A stretch of 56,683 nucleotides of DNA from Desulfohalobiaceae bacterium S24 (GCA_011389765.1 JAABTT010000014.1:1-56683); one strand, 5' to 3'; counted from the first letter of the stretch, positions 44,063 through 51,930 are shown. The notes: generated from the sequence alone by a model not told the origin. Made by a program: numbers and translations.

Positions 44063-45304
44063 CTAGCCTTCATCGGCAGAGGCCAACAGGCAGTGCAGCA
44101 GGACATTGGCCCCGGCCTCGCAGTCTGCCCAGGTCGTTTTTTCCACTTCCACATGGCTCCGACCCCCGATGCTGGGTACGAAAATCATGGCCGTGGGCGC
44201 GATTTGGTTCATGTAGCTCGCGTCATGCCCGGCTCCGCTGACCATGCGCAGACCGGAGTATCCCAGGGCCTCCGCCGTGTTCAGAACGCGCCGCACCAGC
44301 CGTTCTTCAAAGGGGGAGCGGCCCACGCGCCAGGTCTCCTCGATCCTGATGGGACAGCCCCGTTCCCGGGCGATGGAATGAAAATCCTGCTGCAGGTCCT
44401 CCCAGGCCCGCAAAGCCAGGTCGTCGTCCCAGGAGCGGACGTCCACGGTGAAATGGACCCTGTCCGGGATGATGTTCCGCGAGTTGGGGTGATTGTGGAT
44501 CTCCCCCACCGTGGCCACCATATTGCCGCCCATTCTGGCGGGGAGTTGGTTGACCTTGAGAATCATTTCAGAGGCCGCGCACAGGGCGTCGTGCCGCCCT
44601 TCCATGGGGGTGGGGCCCACCTGATTGGCTTCGCCTTCCAGATAAATATCATACCAGTGCAGACATTGGATGCCTTTTGGGGCGCCGATGGTTTTGCCTT
44701 CCCGCTCCAGGATGGGTCCCTGCTCGATATGATATTCATAATAGGCGTGGACCGGGAATTTTCTGGCCGGCAGGCGGCCCCGGTAGCCGATGCGCTCCAG
44801 TTCCTGGACAAAGGTCTTGCCCTGGATATCGGTCCGCTGGTAGGCCCAGTCCCGGTCCAGGGCCCCGGCCCAGACGCCGGAGGCGATCATGGCCGGGGGA
44901 AAGCGGGAGCCTTCCTCGTTGGTCCAGGAGACGACGGTTAGAGGACGTTCGGTTTCAATGCCGTTTTCATCGAGGGTGCGCAGGACTTCCAGGGGCCCCA
45001 TCACCCCGAGAATGCCGTCGAAGCGGCCGCCTTTGGGCTGGGAATCGATGTGGGAGCCGCTCATGACCGGGGACAGGCTGTTGTTTTTGCCGGCGCGCCT
45101 GCCGAAGATGCTGCCCATTTCATCGATGCTGATCTCCAGGTTTAAGTCTTCCAGCCAACGCAGAAAAAGGTCCCGGGCTGCTTTGTCCTCATCGCTCAGG
45201 GCCAGGCGGTGCACCCCTCCGCCGGGAGTGCCTCCGATTGCGGCCATGGTTTCCAGGCTCTCCTGCAGCCGCCGGCCGTTGATCCTTAGATTCGATCGCT
45301 TCAT
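44063..45304 (-). CDS. M20 amidohydrolase, hydantoinase/carbamoylase (N-carbamoyl-amino acid or allantoate) type
   Basis: About 413 residues. Di-zinc motifs GSHIDSQPKGGRFDGILGVMG, TNEEGSRFPPAMIASGVWAG and the later HIEQGPILE and GAGHDASYM are those of N-carbamoyl-L-amino acid hydrolases, beta-ureidopropionases and allantoate amidohydrolases, which are not separable by eye. It cleaves a ureido group, giving ammonia and CO2. Start is uncertain: ATG at 45304 gives the normal length, ATG at 45340 has a better purine-rich site. No hydantoinase or purine-degradation genes adjoin. Confidence 0.88.
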   Translation of the reverse strand: MKRSNLRINGRRLQESLETMAAIGGTPGGGVHRLALSDEDKAARDLFLRWLEDLNLEISIDEMGSIFGRRAGKNNSLSPVMSGSHIDSQPKGGRFDGILGVMGPLEVLRTLDENGIETERPLTVVSWTNEEGSRFPPAMIASGVWAGALDRDWAYQRTDIQGKTFVQELERIGYRGRLPARKFPVHAYYEYHIEQGPILEREGKTIGAPKGIQCLHWYDIYLEGEANQVGPTPMEGRHDALCAASEMILKVNQLPARMGGNMVATVGEIHNHPNSRNIIPDRVHFTVDVRSWDDDLALRAWEDLQQDFHSIARERGCPIRIEETWRVGRSPFEERLVRRVLNTAEALGYSGLRMVSGAGHDASYMNQIAPTAMIFVPSIGGRSHVEVEKTTWADCEAGANVLLHCLLASADEG

Positions 45305-45535
45305 GTCTGTCACTTGTTTTGAAGGAATGAGGGGACACATTGTGTATCTCTCGCCTTCCAGTTGTAGGTTGACAAAAAATCTCCATCCTATGCAAAAATG
45401 TAAAATGACGCAAACTCTGGACTTCATCTGAATTGCCGCGTAGTATCGCATTGGCAGCAATCAGACTTGAGTTATTGAAGGACGTCCACAGTTATTGTCA
45501 GTGGTGATAGAAAATTCAATTCTATGAATAATATA

Positions 45536-45559
45536 AGAAATGGCGTCTGCGCCATTTCT
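45536..45559. promoter_or_regulatory. Stem-loop with TCTG loop in the cupin leader
   Basis: Arms AGAAATGGCG / CGCCATTTCT with loop TCTG, six bases before the ribosome binding site GGGAGG. The same closing pairs and loop occur in the hairpin at 31876-31905, so this may be a family of small regulatory or mobile hairpins. Confidence 0.7.
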
Positions 45560-45575
45560 GATAAGGGAGGTCAAC

Positions 45576-45920
45576 ATGATTGTCAAAAAATTACACGAAG
45601 TTCCTTTTGCCGATACCACGGGCTATGAAAAGGTCAGCAAACAGGTGGTCCTCGGTCCCGAAGACGGTTCCAAAGAGATCGTCCTGCGCTATTTCACCCT
45701 GGAACCCGGAGGGGCAAGTCCCTACCACAGCCATGACTTTCCCCATCTGGTCAAGGTGGAGCGCGGCAGCGGAGTGCATCAGGACAAGGACAAGAAGCAG
45801 ACGCCGGTCCAGGCCGGGGATTTTGTCTTTGTTCCGGACAATGAAGTCCATAATTTTTTCAATGTCGGCAGGGAGCCCTTTGAATTCATCTGCATCGTGC
45901 CCGGCCGCGGGGAAAGCTGA
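45576..45920 (+). CDS. Small cupin-domain protein
   Basis: 114 residues, a single cupin barrel: LRYFTLEPGGASPYHSHDFPHLVKVERGSGV contains the metal-binding His-x-His-type motif 1, and GDFVFVPDNEVHNFFNVG is motif 2. A metal-dependent sensor or enzyme role cannot be told apart. ATG has GGGAGG at good spacing; a stem-loop precedes it. Convergent with the AbiEii-like gene 31 bases on. Confidence 0.88.
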   Translation: MIVKKLHEVPFADTTGYEKVSKQVVLGPEDGSKEIVLRYFTLEPGGASPYHSHDFPHLVKVERGSGVHQDKDKKQTPVQAGDFVFVPDNEVHNFFNVGREPFEFICIVPGRGES

Positions 45921-45951
45921 AAGAAGCCGACGGGCTGTTCATCGGTAAGTT

Positions 45952-46596
45952 TTATACAAGTGTGCAGATATGTTCGAGCATGGATGGGTAGGCTGTTTTC
46001 ATGGCAATAAGGACTTCCGGATCCGGGATGTTCAAAAGATCCAAAAGCTCCAACGGAAAAGATCGTAAGCGATACTCAAGGAGTTCGCCGTCAAACACAC
46101 ATTTTTTGGATGCGGCAGCAAGAACGATCTCCCAGTCGACTTTATTGGATGAATATATCGTTAACACGTCGAAGACATCTTTTGGCTCGTCCCTGCCAAA
46201 GAGTGCACAGATCTTATTGGCGGCAATGTTTTCCAGGTTGTCGAGATGAAATCCCTGTGCATTGTGGACATTCTTTCCGTACCTGAAGACCCTGTCATTT
46301 ACCAGGTCGATGCTGAGGGTATTCCGGACTGTCAGGCGAACAAAATCGCGGGTATCAGCCAGGATTTGAACTTGAAGGGATTCACAGCTGAATCGATCCA
46401 GCAAGTCCCGCACCTCATCGCGAAACAGGTTGTTTGCGCTGGTAAAACAATCCAGATCATCAGAATAGCGCTTGCCAAAGTAAAAACGGTGCAGGCAGGT
46501 GCCGCCGGTGAGATAAAATAGGGTATCTTCTGCAAAAATTAGTGAGAGCACCGTATCCTGAAGTGCGTAAAGTGTCTGAAAATTTATATCCGCCAT
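45952..46596 (-). CDS. AbiEii/AbiGii-family nucleotidyltransferase (toxin)
   Basis: 214 residues. Nucleotidyltransferase core LTGGTCLHRFYFGKRYSDDLDCFT: GG (31-32) and the acidic pair in SDDLD (45-49). Helical C-terminus. These proteins act as type IV-like toxins that modify tRNA with nucleotides or as related NTases. The gene overlaps the upstream small gene by 13 bases, so the two form a likely toxin-antitoxin unit. AbiEi, the usual partner, is not here. Confidence 0.85.
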   Translation of the reverse strand: MADINFQTLYALQDTVLSLIFAEDTLFYLTGGTCLHRFYFGKRYSDDLDCFTSANNLFRDEVRDLLDRFSCESLQVQILADTRDFVRLTVRNTLSIDLVNDRVFRYGKNVHNAQGFHLDNLENIAANKICALFGRDEPKDVFDVLTIYSSNKVDWEIVLAAASKKCVFDGELLEYRLRSFPLELLDLLNIPDPEVLIAMKTAYPSMLEHICTLV

Positions 46597-46901
46597 TGAT
46601 GCTCCGGAACCAAATCAAATTTTCCCAAGAGATTTGCTGCCACAAGGCGGAGGCGTTTTCTGTCTTTGTTTCGTTTCAGTTCCTGCTGCAGAAAGTGCTG
46701 AAGCCTCGATTCAGGAAACAGGATTCGCAGAAATCGTGATGGATGCCGGCTGTTATTGATGATCTTTGAAAAAATGAAAATTTCAAAGCCTGGTTCTTGT
46801 CGATCCAGCCGGTCAAGAAGGTTTTCGGCGGTGAGCCTGTAATCACCCCAGAAACACTCTTGAAGCACAGTTTTTGCATAAGGCAGTCGTGGATCTGTCA
46901 T
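46584..46901 (-). CDS. Putative antitoxin paired with the AbiEii-like toxin
   Basis: 105 residues, mostly helical, no membrane segment: FWGDYRLTAENLLDRLDRQEPGFEIFIFSKIINNSRHPSRFLRILF region followed by a basic tail. I do not recognise a named domain. ATG at 46901 has GGAAGG eight bases upstream. It overlaps the toxin gene by 13 bases and is therefore probably co-translated; the antitoxin role rests on this arrangement only. Confidence 0.65.
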   Translation of the reverse strand: MTDPRLPYAKTVLQECFWGDYRLTAENLLDRLDRQEPGFEIFIFSKIINNSRHPSRFLRILFPESRLQHFLQQELKRNKDRKRLRLVAANLLGKFDLVPEHQWRI

Positions 46902-46989
46902 CGTGGCGGCCTTCCAGCCTAAAGGTGTGGTTTTTTGACGGAGCGTAACCAAAATAGCTGAGCATGGAAGCCGAAACAGGTAAATCCTA

Positions 46990-47343
46990 TTAGCCCCCGC
47001 TCTTTTTGGCTTGAAATCCGCAATCCCTCAGTTCATCCAGCAGCAGATCCCGGTGGTCGCCCTGGATTTCAAGTCGGCCGTTTTTGACCGAACCCCCGGA
47101 GCCGCATTTTTTCTTGAGCTGCTGCCCGAGGGCTTTCAGTTGTTCGCCATGTAAGGGAAGGCCGCTGATCACGGTCACGCCTTTGCCTTTCCGGCCTTTG
47201 GTCTCCCGGGAAATTCGAACATTCCCGTCTCCCAGGACTGTTTTGGCCTTTCTGCTGCAGGTGCAGCCGCTGAGCGGCTGCCCGCAGCCGGGGCAGAGGC
47301 TGCCTGTTTCCGTGGAATAGACCGGGGAGGATTTTTTGTTCAT
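46990..47343 (-). CDS. SUI1/eIF1-like translation initiation factor (YciH family)
   Basis: 117 residues. N-terminal CxxC...CxC cluster (LCPGCGQPLSGCTC) then the SUI1 domain: RISRETKGRKGKGVTVISGLPL, LKALGQQLKKKCGSGGSVKNGRLEIQGDHRDLLLDEL. Bacterial YciH proteins act on start-site selection; the four-cysteine leader may bind zinc. Typical length. No operon partner. Confidence 0.9.
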   Translation of the reverse strand: MNKKSSPVYSTETGSLCPGCGQPLSGCTCSRKAKTVLGDGNVRISRETKGRKGKGVTVISGLPLHGEQLKALGQQLKKKCGSGGSVKNGRLEIQGDHRDLLLDELRDCGFQAKKSGG

Positions 47344-47428
47344 GTATACTGCTCCAACTTACCTTTTTCAGAATTCTGTCATTAAAGTCTGAGGACAATC
47401 AGTCTTTGTTTCAAAAACCAAAATTGGA

Positions 47429-48400
47429 TCAGTATAATTCAACGTCTTCTGCTGAGTTGTAGACTTCAATATTAAGCTCTTTGGCCACTGGAAGGGCCTT
47501 GGCTTCAACCATGGGGGAGATGATCATGACCCTGGAGATCTTCCGCTTATGCAACTGCTCGTAAAATCGAGCCTTGCGCTCCAGGATGTACATTTCCGCC
47601 TTGCTCACGGATGATTTGATTTCTGCGACAATCAGGAAGCCGTTTTGAATGATCAGGTCCAGTTCAACTTGGTCCGGACGGCCAAAGACCTGGCCTGAGT
47701 CATCAAACTCCGTGACGTGGAAGACCTCGACACCGGCAAAATCTTCAAGGATGCCCTTTAACGCATTTCGAAAGGCCTGCTCTGTGTTCAAACCCCAACG
47801 GGCGCCCAAAGCGCCGATGGTTGTGTCGTGCTTCCGAGACAAAGCCTTGATGTCAGCAAGCATCTCGTGGATAACTTTTTGATTTTCCTCCCATTTTCTG
47901 TCATTTTCCTTCCATTTTTCGACCTGTTCACGGTGCCATGTATCGTTTTCCTTCCATTTCTCGACCTGCTCGTCCCATTTTTTGTCATTCAGTTCGAGTT
48001 TTTTGAATTGTTCATGCCATTTTCTGTCATTTTCGTTCCATTTCTCGACCTGCTCATCCCATTTTTTATCATTCAGTTCGAGTTTTTTGAATTGTTCATG
48101 CCATTTTCTGTCATTTTCGTTCCATTTTTCGACCTGTTCACGGTGCCATGTATCGTTTTCCTTCCATTTTTCGATCTGTTCATGATACCATTTATCATTC
48201 TCCGCCCATTTTTTATCCTGCTGTTCCCGGGTTTCGCGCAATTCATTCAGGATACGGTCGAATCTTTCATCAGTCGTTTCTTTGTCTGCGAAGCGCCGTC
48301 GAGAGAGACGCAGGATCAGTTCCTGGACTTCAGGGTCGTTTTCTATGATCCTGGGCAGTTCTTTGAGAATAAGCTCACGGATTTCTTTGGTCTCTTGCAT
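47429..48400 (-). CDS. PD-(D/E)XK nuclease-like protein (DUF3782 type) with Trp-rich coiled coil
   Basis: 323 residues. Residues 40-185 are a long charged coiled coil with repeated KW-x-END-x-KW-x-EQ units, including two exact 28-residue copies (91-118, 119-146). Residues 195-323 are a restriction-like fold: Asp248 (ELDLIIQNG), Glu260 and Lys262 (VAEIKSS) give the PD-(D/E)XK site. Family members are common in Desulfobacterota and archaea; role unknown. ATG at 48400 has GGGAG at good spacing; the frame is open 139 codons further upstream without similarity. Confidence 0.85.
   Translation of the reverse strand: MQETKEIRELILKELPRIIENDPEVQELILRLSRRRFADKETTDERFDRILNELRETREQQDKKWAENDKWYHEQIEKWKENDTWHREQVEKWNENDRKWHEQFKKLELNDKKWDEQVEKWNENDRKWHEQFKKLELNDKKWDEQVEKWKENDTWHREQVEKWKENDRKWEENQKVIHEMLADIKALSRKHDTTIGALGARWGLNTEQAFRNALKGILEDFAGVEVFHVTEFDDSGQVFGRPDQVELDLIIQNGFLIVAEIKSSVSKAEMYILERKARFYEQLHKRKISRVMIISPMVEAKALPVAKELNIEVYNSAEDVELY
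47963..48130. repeat. 84-base tandem duplication inside the coiled coil
   Basis: Two adjacent 84-base copies, nearly identical in DNA, encode the two 28-residue coiled-coil units. Because 84 is a multiple of three, gain or loss of copies keeps the frame and changes only rod length. Confidence 0.9.
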
Positions 48401-48719
48401 AATGGGCTCCCATTGTATGCGTGCTTGGCCGGCGCATGGGCGTCCTCCCGGCCAGACGGTTCGAGGCATCAGTGTCCGCCCCGAAACTCGTCTATCTGTG
48501 CTCCATGGTATCCAAAAGAGCAGAAAATGCAAACGCCTTTCCGGACAGGGTCTTGTGAAGAGGCATTTTGATTGACGTACAGCTTTTCGGACAGCTATAC
48601 TGTTTGCAAGATTCGTCTGCAGCAAGAGGAAAACCAGAGGCAGTCCCTGCTCTTGAGGCACCAAATGTCGCAGGCCTATAAAAATTTGTAAAAAGACGAT
48701 TGAAAGGATGGACCGGCAA
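48401..48719. other. Divergent intergenic region, no gene seen
   Basis: 319 bases between two divergent starts. No convincing coding frame, terminator or RNA gene. It should hold both promoters, but none stands out. Confidence 0.6.
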
Positions 48720-50351
48720 ATGGATCTTTTGATCAATATCGATATTGTCCTCGATGTCTGTGCAGAGCGCCATCCGCATGCCGAAGCGTCTGCTGCCGCC
48801 CTGCAGCACTGCCGCAAGCAGGGGGGACGGCTGTGGCTCTATGCCGGCAGTGTTCAGGGTCTGGAAACTGGCCTCTTTCAAGAGCTGGCCCGGCAAAAAG
48901 CCGAAGATCCTGATGTTTCCAGAGACCAACTTCTGGAGCAGAGCCGAAAAATGCTGCAGTCCTTTGCTGCAGAGATAAACTGGCTGGCGGCCCTGGCTGC
49001 TGAAGGGGATGTCTTTTCCGCACCGGATCCTGCAGGCGAGCAGCTGATCCGGGCTCTGGACCGCTTCCCTGCTGAGAGCGCCAGGCTGCTGACCCGGGAC
49101 CGGAGGCTCCTTAAGACCTATCCGCAACAGACCATATCGCCGGACGAGTTTTGCCGTCTGCCCGCAGCCGACCCCAGTATCCCATTCGTAGACCTGGGGG
49201 CGCAGCAGGAGGCCATCCGTCCCGAGCTGGAGGCGAATATCCACACCGTCCTGCACCATGGCCGCTTCATCATGGGCCCGGAAGTAGGGCAGCTGGAGCA
49301 GAGACTGGAGGCCTTCACCCGGACCCGGCACTGCATCACCTGTTCCTCAGGGACCGATGCCCTGCTCATGGCTTTGATGGCCTGCGGCATCGGGCCGGGC
49401 GACGCCGTGTTCACCTCGCCGTTCACCTTTTTTGCCACAGCAGAGGTCATTGCCCTGCTTGGCGCAACTCCGGTTTTTGTGGACATCGACCCGATCACCT
49501 TCAATCTTGATCCGGATAAACTTGAATCCGCCGTTCAGGGAGTACTGAAGAGCGATGCCTCTCTTTATCCTCTGCCTCAAAACCAGAACAGCTCAAGACC
49601 TCAGCAGCTTAGAGCCAAGGCCGTCATCCCCGTCGACCTCTTCGGCCTTCCGTCGGACTACGACCGGATCAATACCATCGCCGGGCAACACGCCCTGTGG
49701 GTCATTGAAGATGCGGCCCAGTCCCTGGGGGCCACGTATCACGGCCGCCAGGCAGGCAGTTTGGGGCATATCGGCTGCACCTCCTTTTTCCCGGCCAAGC
49801 CCTTGGGCGGCTACGGAGACGGCGGGGCGGTGTTCACTGATGACCAGTCCCTGGCCAGGGACCTGCAATCGATCAGGGTGCACGGCACCGGGAGCGATAA
49901 ATACGACAATGCCAGGATCGGGATCAACGGCCGGATGGACACCCTGCAGGCGGCGGTGCTTCTGGCCAAGCTGGACATCTTTCCTCAGGAAATCAAACGA
50001 CGGCAAGAGGCGGCCGAGCGGTATTCAAAGCTTCTCAAGGCAGGGCTGCAGACCCCCTGTGTCCCTCCGGGCCTGAGCAGTGTCTGGGCTCAATACGCTC
50101 TGCTGGCCCGCAGCGGCGAACACAGACAAAAGCTTCAACAGGCGCTGCAGGCCCGGAATATTCCTTCCGCGATCTACTATCCCAAGCCCTTGCATGTCCA
50201 GAGTGCCTTCGCCTCCCTGGGCTATCAGCCTGGCGACATGCCGGTGAGTGAGGACTGCGCCGAGCGGATTTTCAGTGTGCCCATGCATCCCTATCTGAGG
50301 GAAGAGGAGCAGAATACGGTGCTGGAGTGTCTGCGGGAGGGGATGCTTTAG
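48720..50351 (+). CDS. PIN-like domain fused to DegT/DnrJ/EryC1/StrS aminotransferase
   Basis: 543 residues. Residues 1-148 look like a PIN domain (LLINIDIVLDVCAER, then ARLLTRDRRLL and ISPDEF); the first catalytic Asp is Asn6 here, while Asp8 and Asp127 remain. Residues 153-543 are a full DegT enzyme: SSGTDALLMALMACGIGPGDAV, EDAAQSLGA, and the PLP lysine Lys360 (SFFPAKPLGGYGDGGAVF). DegT enzymes aminate nucleotide keto-sugars such as UDP-3-keto-GlcNAcA. ATG at 48720 is chosen, since the ATG at 48708 touches its AAAGG; both are possible. Confidence 0.87.
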   Translation: MDLLINIDIVLDVCAERHPHAEASAAALQHCRKQGGRLWLYAGSVQGLETGLFQELARQKAEDPDVSRDQLLEQSRKMLQSFAAEINWLAALAAEGDVFSAPDPAGEQLIRALDRFPAESARLLTRDRRLLKTYPQQTISPDEFCRLPAADPSIPFVDLGAQQEAIRPELEANIHTVLHHGRFIMGPEVGQLEQRLEAFTRTRHCITCSSGTDALLMALMACGIGPGDAVFTSPFTFFATAEVIALLGATPVFVDIDPITFNLDPDKLESAVQGVLKSDASLYPLPQNQNSSRPQQLRAKAVIPVDLFGLPSDYDRINTIAGQHALWVIEDAAQSLGATYHGRQAGSLGHIGCTSFFPAKPLGGYGDGGAVFTDDQSLARDLQSIRVHGTGSDKYDNARIGINGRMDTLQAAVLLAKLDIFPQEIKRRQEAAERYSKLLKAGLQTPCVPPGLSSVWAQYALLARSGEHRQKLQQALQARNIPSAIYYPKPLHVQSAFASLGYQPGDMPVSEDCAERIFSVPMHPYLREEEQNTVLECLREGML

Positions 50352-50420
50352 GCGCTTAGCGCTACATTTCTAGCAGAGATAAAAAGAAATGTGTGGCTCC
50401 GAATCAGTTGCAGTTTTTGT

Positions 50421-50467
50421 GAAAGAAATTGGAAATTGGCAAGAAAAGAATGCAGAAATGCAGAGTG
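50421..50467 (+). repeat. GAAATTG heptad run plus conserved flank, copy 2
   Basis: GAAA, two GAAATTG units, then GCAAGAAAAGAATGCAGA and ATGCAGA. Same as 13799-13845 except for one unit less. Located between the PIN-DegT gene and hepT; nothing else is seen in 50352-50563. Confidence 0.8.
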
Positions 50468-50563
50468 TTGGATAAAGCCTCATCAAATTTCGAATTTATA
50501 AATCCGAAGTGAACCTGGAACCTTTGGGTTGCGGGCGTAGCCAGCTTTGGAGGGGAATGAACC

Positions 50564-50995
50564 ATGAATTCCAGAGATCAGGATATTCGTTGGGAGCAGC
50601 GATTTCAAAATTTTCTGAAAGCCCTGAGCCAGTTGCGCAAATTTATAGACAAAGGCGAACTGTCGGAGCTTGAAGAACAAGGTTTGGTCAAGGCCTTTGA
50701 ATATACGTATGAACTCGCCTGGACCACACTCAAAGATTTCTTGGAGTATCAAGGTCAGACCGAAATCTATGGATCCAGGGACACGATCCGGAGAGCTTTT
50801 GAAGTCAATTTGATCAGCGATGGCCAGAGCTGGATGGATATGCTGGAAAGCAGAAATAAAACCTCTCATACGTACAATGAAGAGACAGCTCAGGAGATAT
50901 GCCGGGCGGTTAAGGACGTCTATTTTCCACTTTTTGAGCTTCTCCGGGAAAAACTCAACGGCTTACGCCAAGATTGCCTGAAGCAGGACACATAA
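50564..50995 (+). CDS. hepT: HepT-like HEPN toxin (HI0074 family)
   Basis: 143 residues, all-helical, with the HEPN catalytic motif R-x4-H (Arg97...His102 in RNKTSHTY). Upstream helices FLKALSQLRKFI, LVKAFEYTYELAWTTLKDFLEYQG and YGSRDTIRRAF are family hallmarks. In HepT-MntA systems the toxin is an RNase that MntA silences by adding AMP. It ends one base before the mntA-like gene. Confidence 0.92.
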   Translation: MNSRDQDIRWEQRFQNFLKALSQLRKFIDKGELSELEEQGLVKAFEYTYELAWTTLKDFLEYQGQTEIYGSRDTIRRAFEVNLISDGQSWMDMLESRNKTSHTYNEETAQEICRAVKDVYFPLFELLREKLNGLRQDCLKQDT

Positions 50996-50996
50996 C

Positions 50997-51311
50997 ATGC
51001 CATTTGGTCTCAAAGAAGAGACAGTCGCACGGATCAGCAATATATTGTCCAAGTATGCCGAGGTTGAAGAAGCCATTATCTATGGCTCCCGGGCTAAAGG
51101 GAGTTTTAAGCCCGGGTCGGATATTGATATATCTCTGAAAGGCCAAGCTGTTGATTTGCATGTGCTGAATAAAATCAGTCTTGATTTGGATGAGTTGCCC
51201 ATTCCCTATACAATTGATGTTTCCATATATGAGCGAATCGATAATTCAGAGTTACGCGACCATATAGATCGAGTCGGCAAGCTTCTGTACAAGCGGCAAG
51301 AAAGAGAATAA
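50997..51311 (+). CDS. mntA: MntA-like minimal nucleotidyltransferase antitoxin
   Basis: 104 residues. Nucleotidyltransferase motif GSRAKGSFKPGSDIDISL with Asp42 and Asp44, then a third acidic position in TIDVSI. It AMPylates and silences HepT in known pairs. The start is one base after the hepT stop; the catalytic residues look intact, so the pair is probably active. Confidence 0.92.
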   Translation: MPFGLKEETVARISNILSKYAEVEEAIIYGSRAKGSFKPGSDIDISLKGQAVDLHVLNKISLDLDELPIPYTIDVSIYERIDNSELRDHIDRVGKLLYKRQERE

Positions 51312-51323
51312 GGAAGAATATAG

Positions 51324-51403
51324 CTTGTCCCGGACCCCGATCCGGGAGCCGAGATCCAGGAGAGGGGGTACGATTCCGTCATTCCGCCGGAATGACGGAC
51401 AAG
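51324..51403. repeat. REP-like cloverleaf element 2
   Basis: Outer arms CTTGTCC / GGACAAG enclose a CCCGG / CCGGG hairpin and a perfect palindrome CGTCATTCCG-CCGGAATGACG. Shares the GTCATTCCG core and the two-hairpin plan with 34461-34528. Follows the mntA stop by 12 bases. Confidence 0.8.
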
Positions 51404-51517
51404 AGGATGAGGCATCTGAAGAACTGAAAGTACTCAAAAACTGGATTATGATTCGAAAATTTTGACTTAGTTTATTCTTGACTGAAGGACTCAATGACGA
51501 TGAATTGGAGGACAGGC

Positions 51518-51751
51518 ATGGAAACAGTGAATGTTCATGAGGCAAAAACCCATCTTTCACGCCTGCTGGCCAGAGTTTCAGCCGGAGAAGAAATTATTAT
51601 TGCAAAGGCAGGTAAGCCCATTGCACGATTGACTTCATGGGGGGAACCCATGCTGAAGAGGATACCAGGGCTGGACAGAGGTGCATTTCAATTTCCGGAT
51701 GATTTTGATGCTCAATTACCGGACCATGTTTTGGATGATTTTGAAAGATGA
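51518..51751 (+). CDS. Phd/YefM-family antitoxin
   Basis: 77 residues: METVNVHEAKTHLSRLLARVSAGEEIIIAKAGKPIARL is the DNA-binding domain of Phd-type antitoxins; the C-terminal tail (FQFPDDFDAQLPDHVLDDF) would wrap the toxin. GGAGG lies five bases before the ATG at 51518. The next gene, a VapC-like toxin, starts four bases inside its end (ATGA), the usual pairing. Confidence 0.92.
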   Translation: METVNVHEAKTHLSRLLARVSAGEEIIIAKAGKPIARLTSWGEPMLKRIPGLDRGAFQFPDDFDAQLPDHVLDDFER

Positions 51752-51930
51752 AAATATTGCTCGATACTCATTGTTGGCTTTGGTGGATTACGACACCAGA
51801 GAAAATGGCACCAAGGGTCAAGAATCGCATCTCCGACAGCAAGAACGAAATTTTTCGTATGCCAATTTTGACGGCGGATCGACAATTGAAAGCCTATGAT
51901 GTTGAGTTGCTATGGGGAGGTACGAAGTAA
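51748..51930 (+). pseudogene. VapC-like PIN toxin with an internal deletion
   Basis: 60 codons. The N-terminus KILLDTHCWLWWIT with the first catalytic Asp and the C-terminus ILTADRQLKAYDVELLW are clear, but the middle of about 65-70 residues, with two further acidic sites, is gone. The join falls near residues 36-38 and keeps the frame. So it looks like an in-frame deletion that removed toxicity while the antitoxin stays intact. Confidence 0.82.

Noticed and set aside
47828-48571. Plus-strand hydrophobic open frame (LPFFDLF repeats) opposite the coiled-coil gene
   Set aside because: It is the complement of the Lys/Trp/Glu-rich tandem repeat; the apparent membrane segments result from codon complement.
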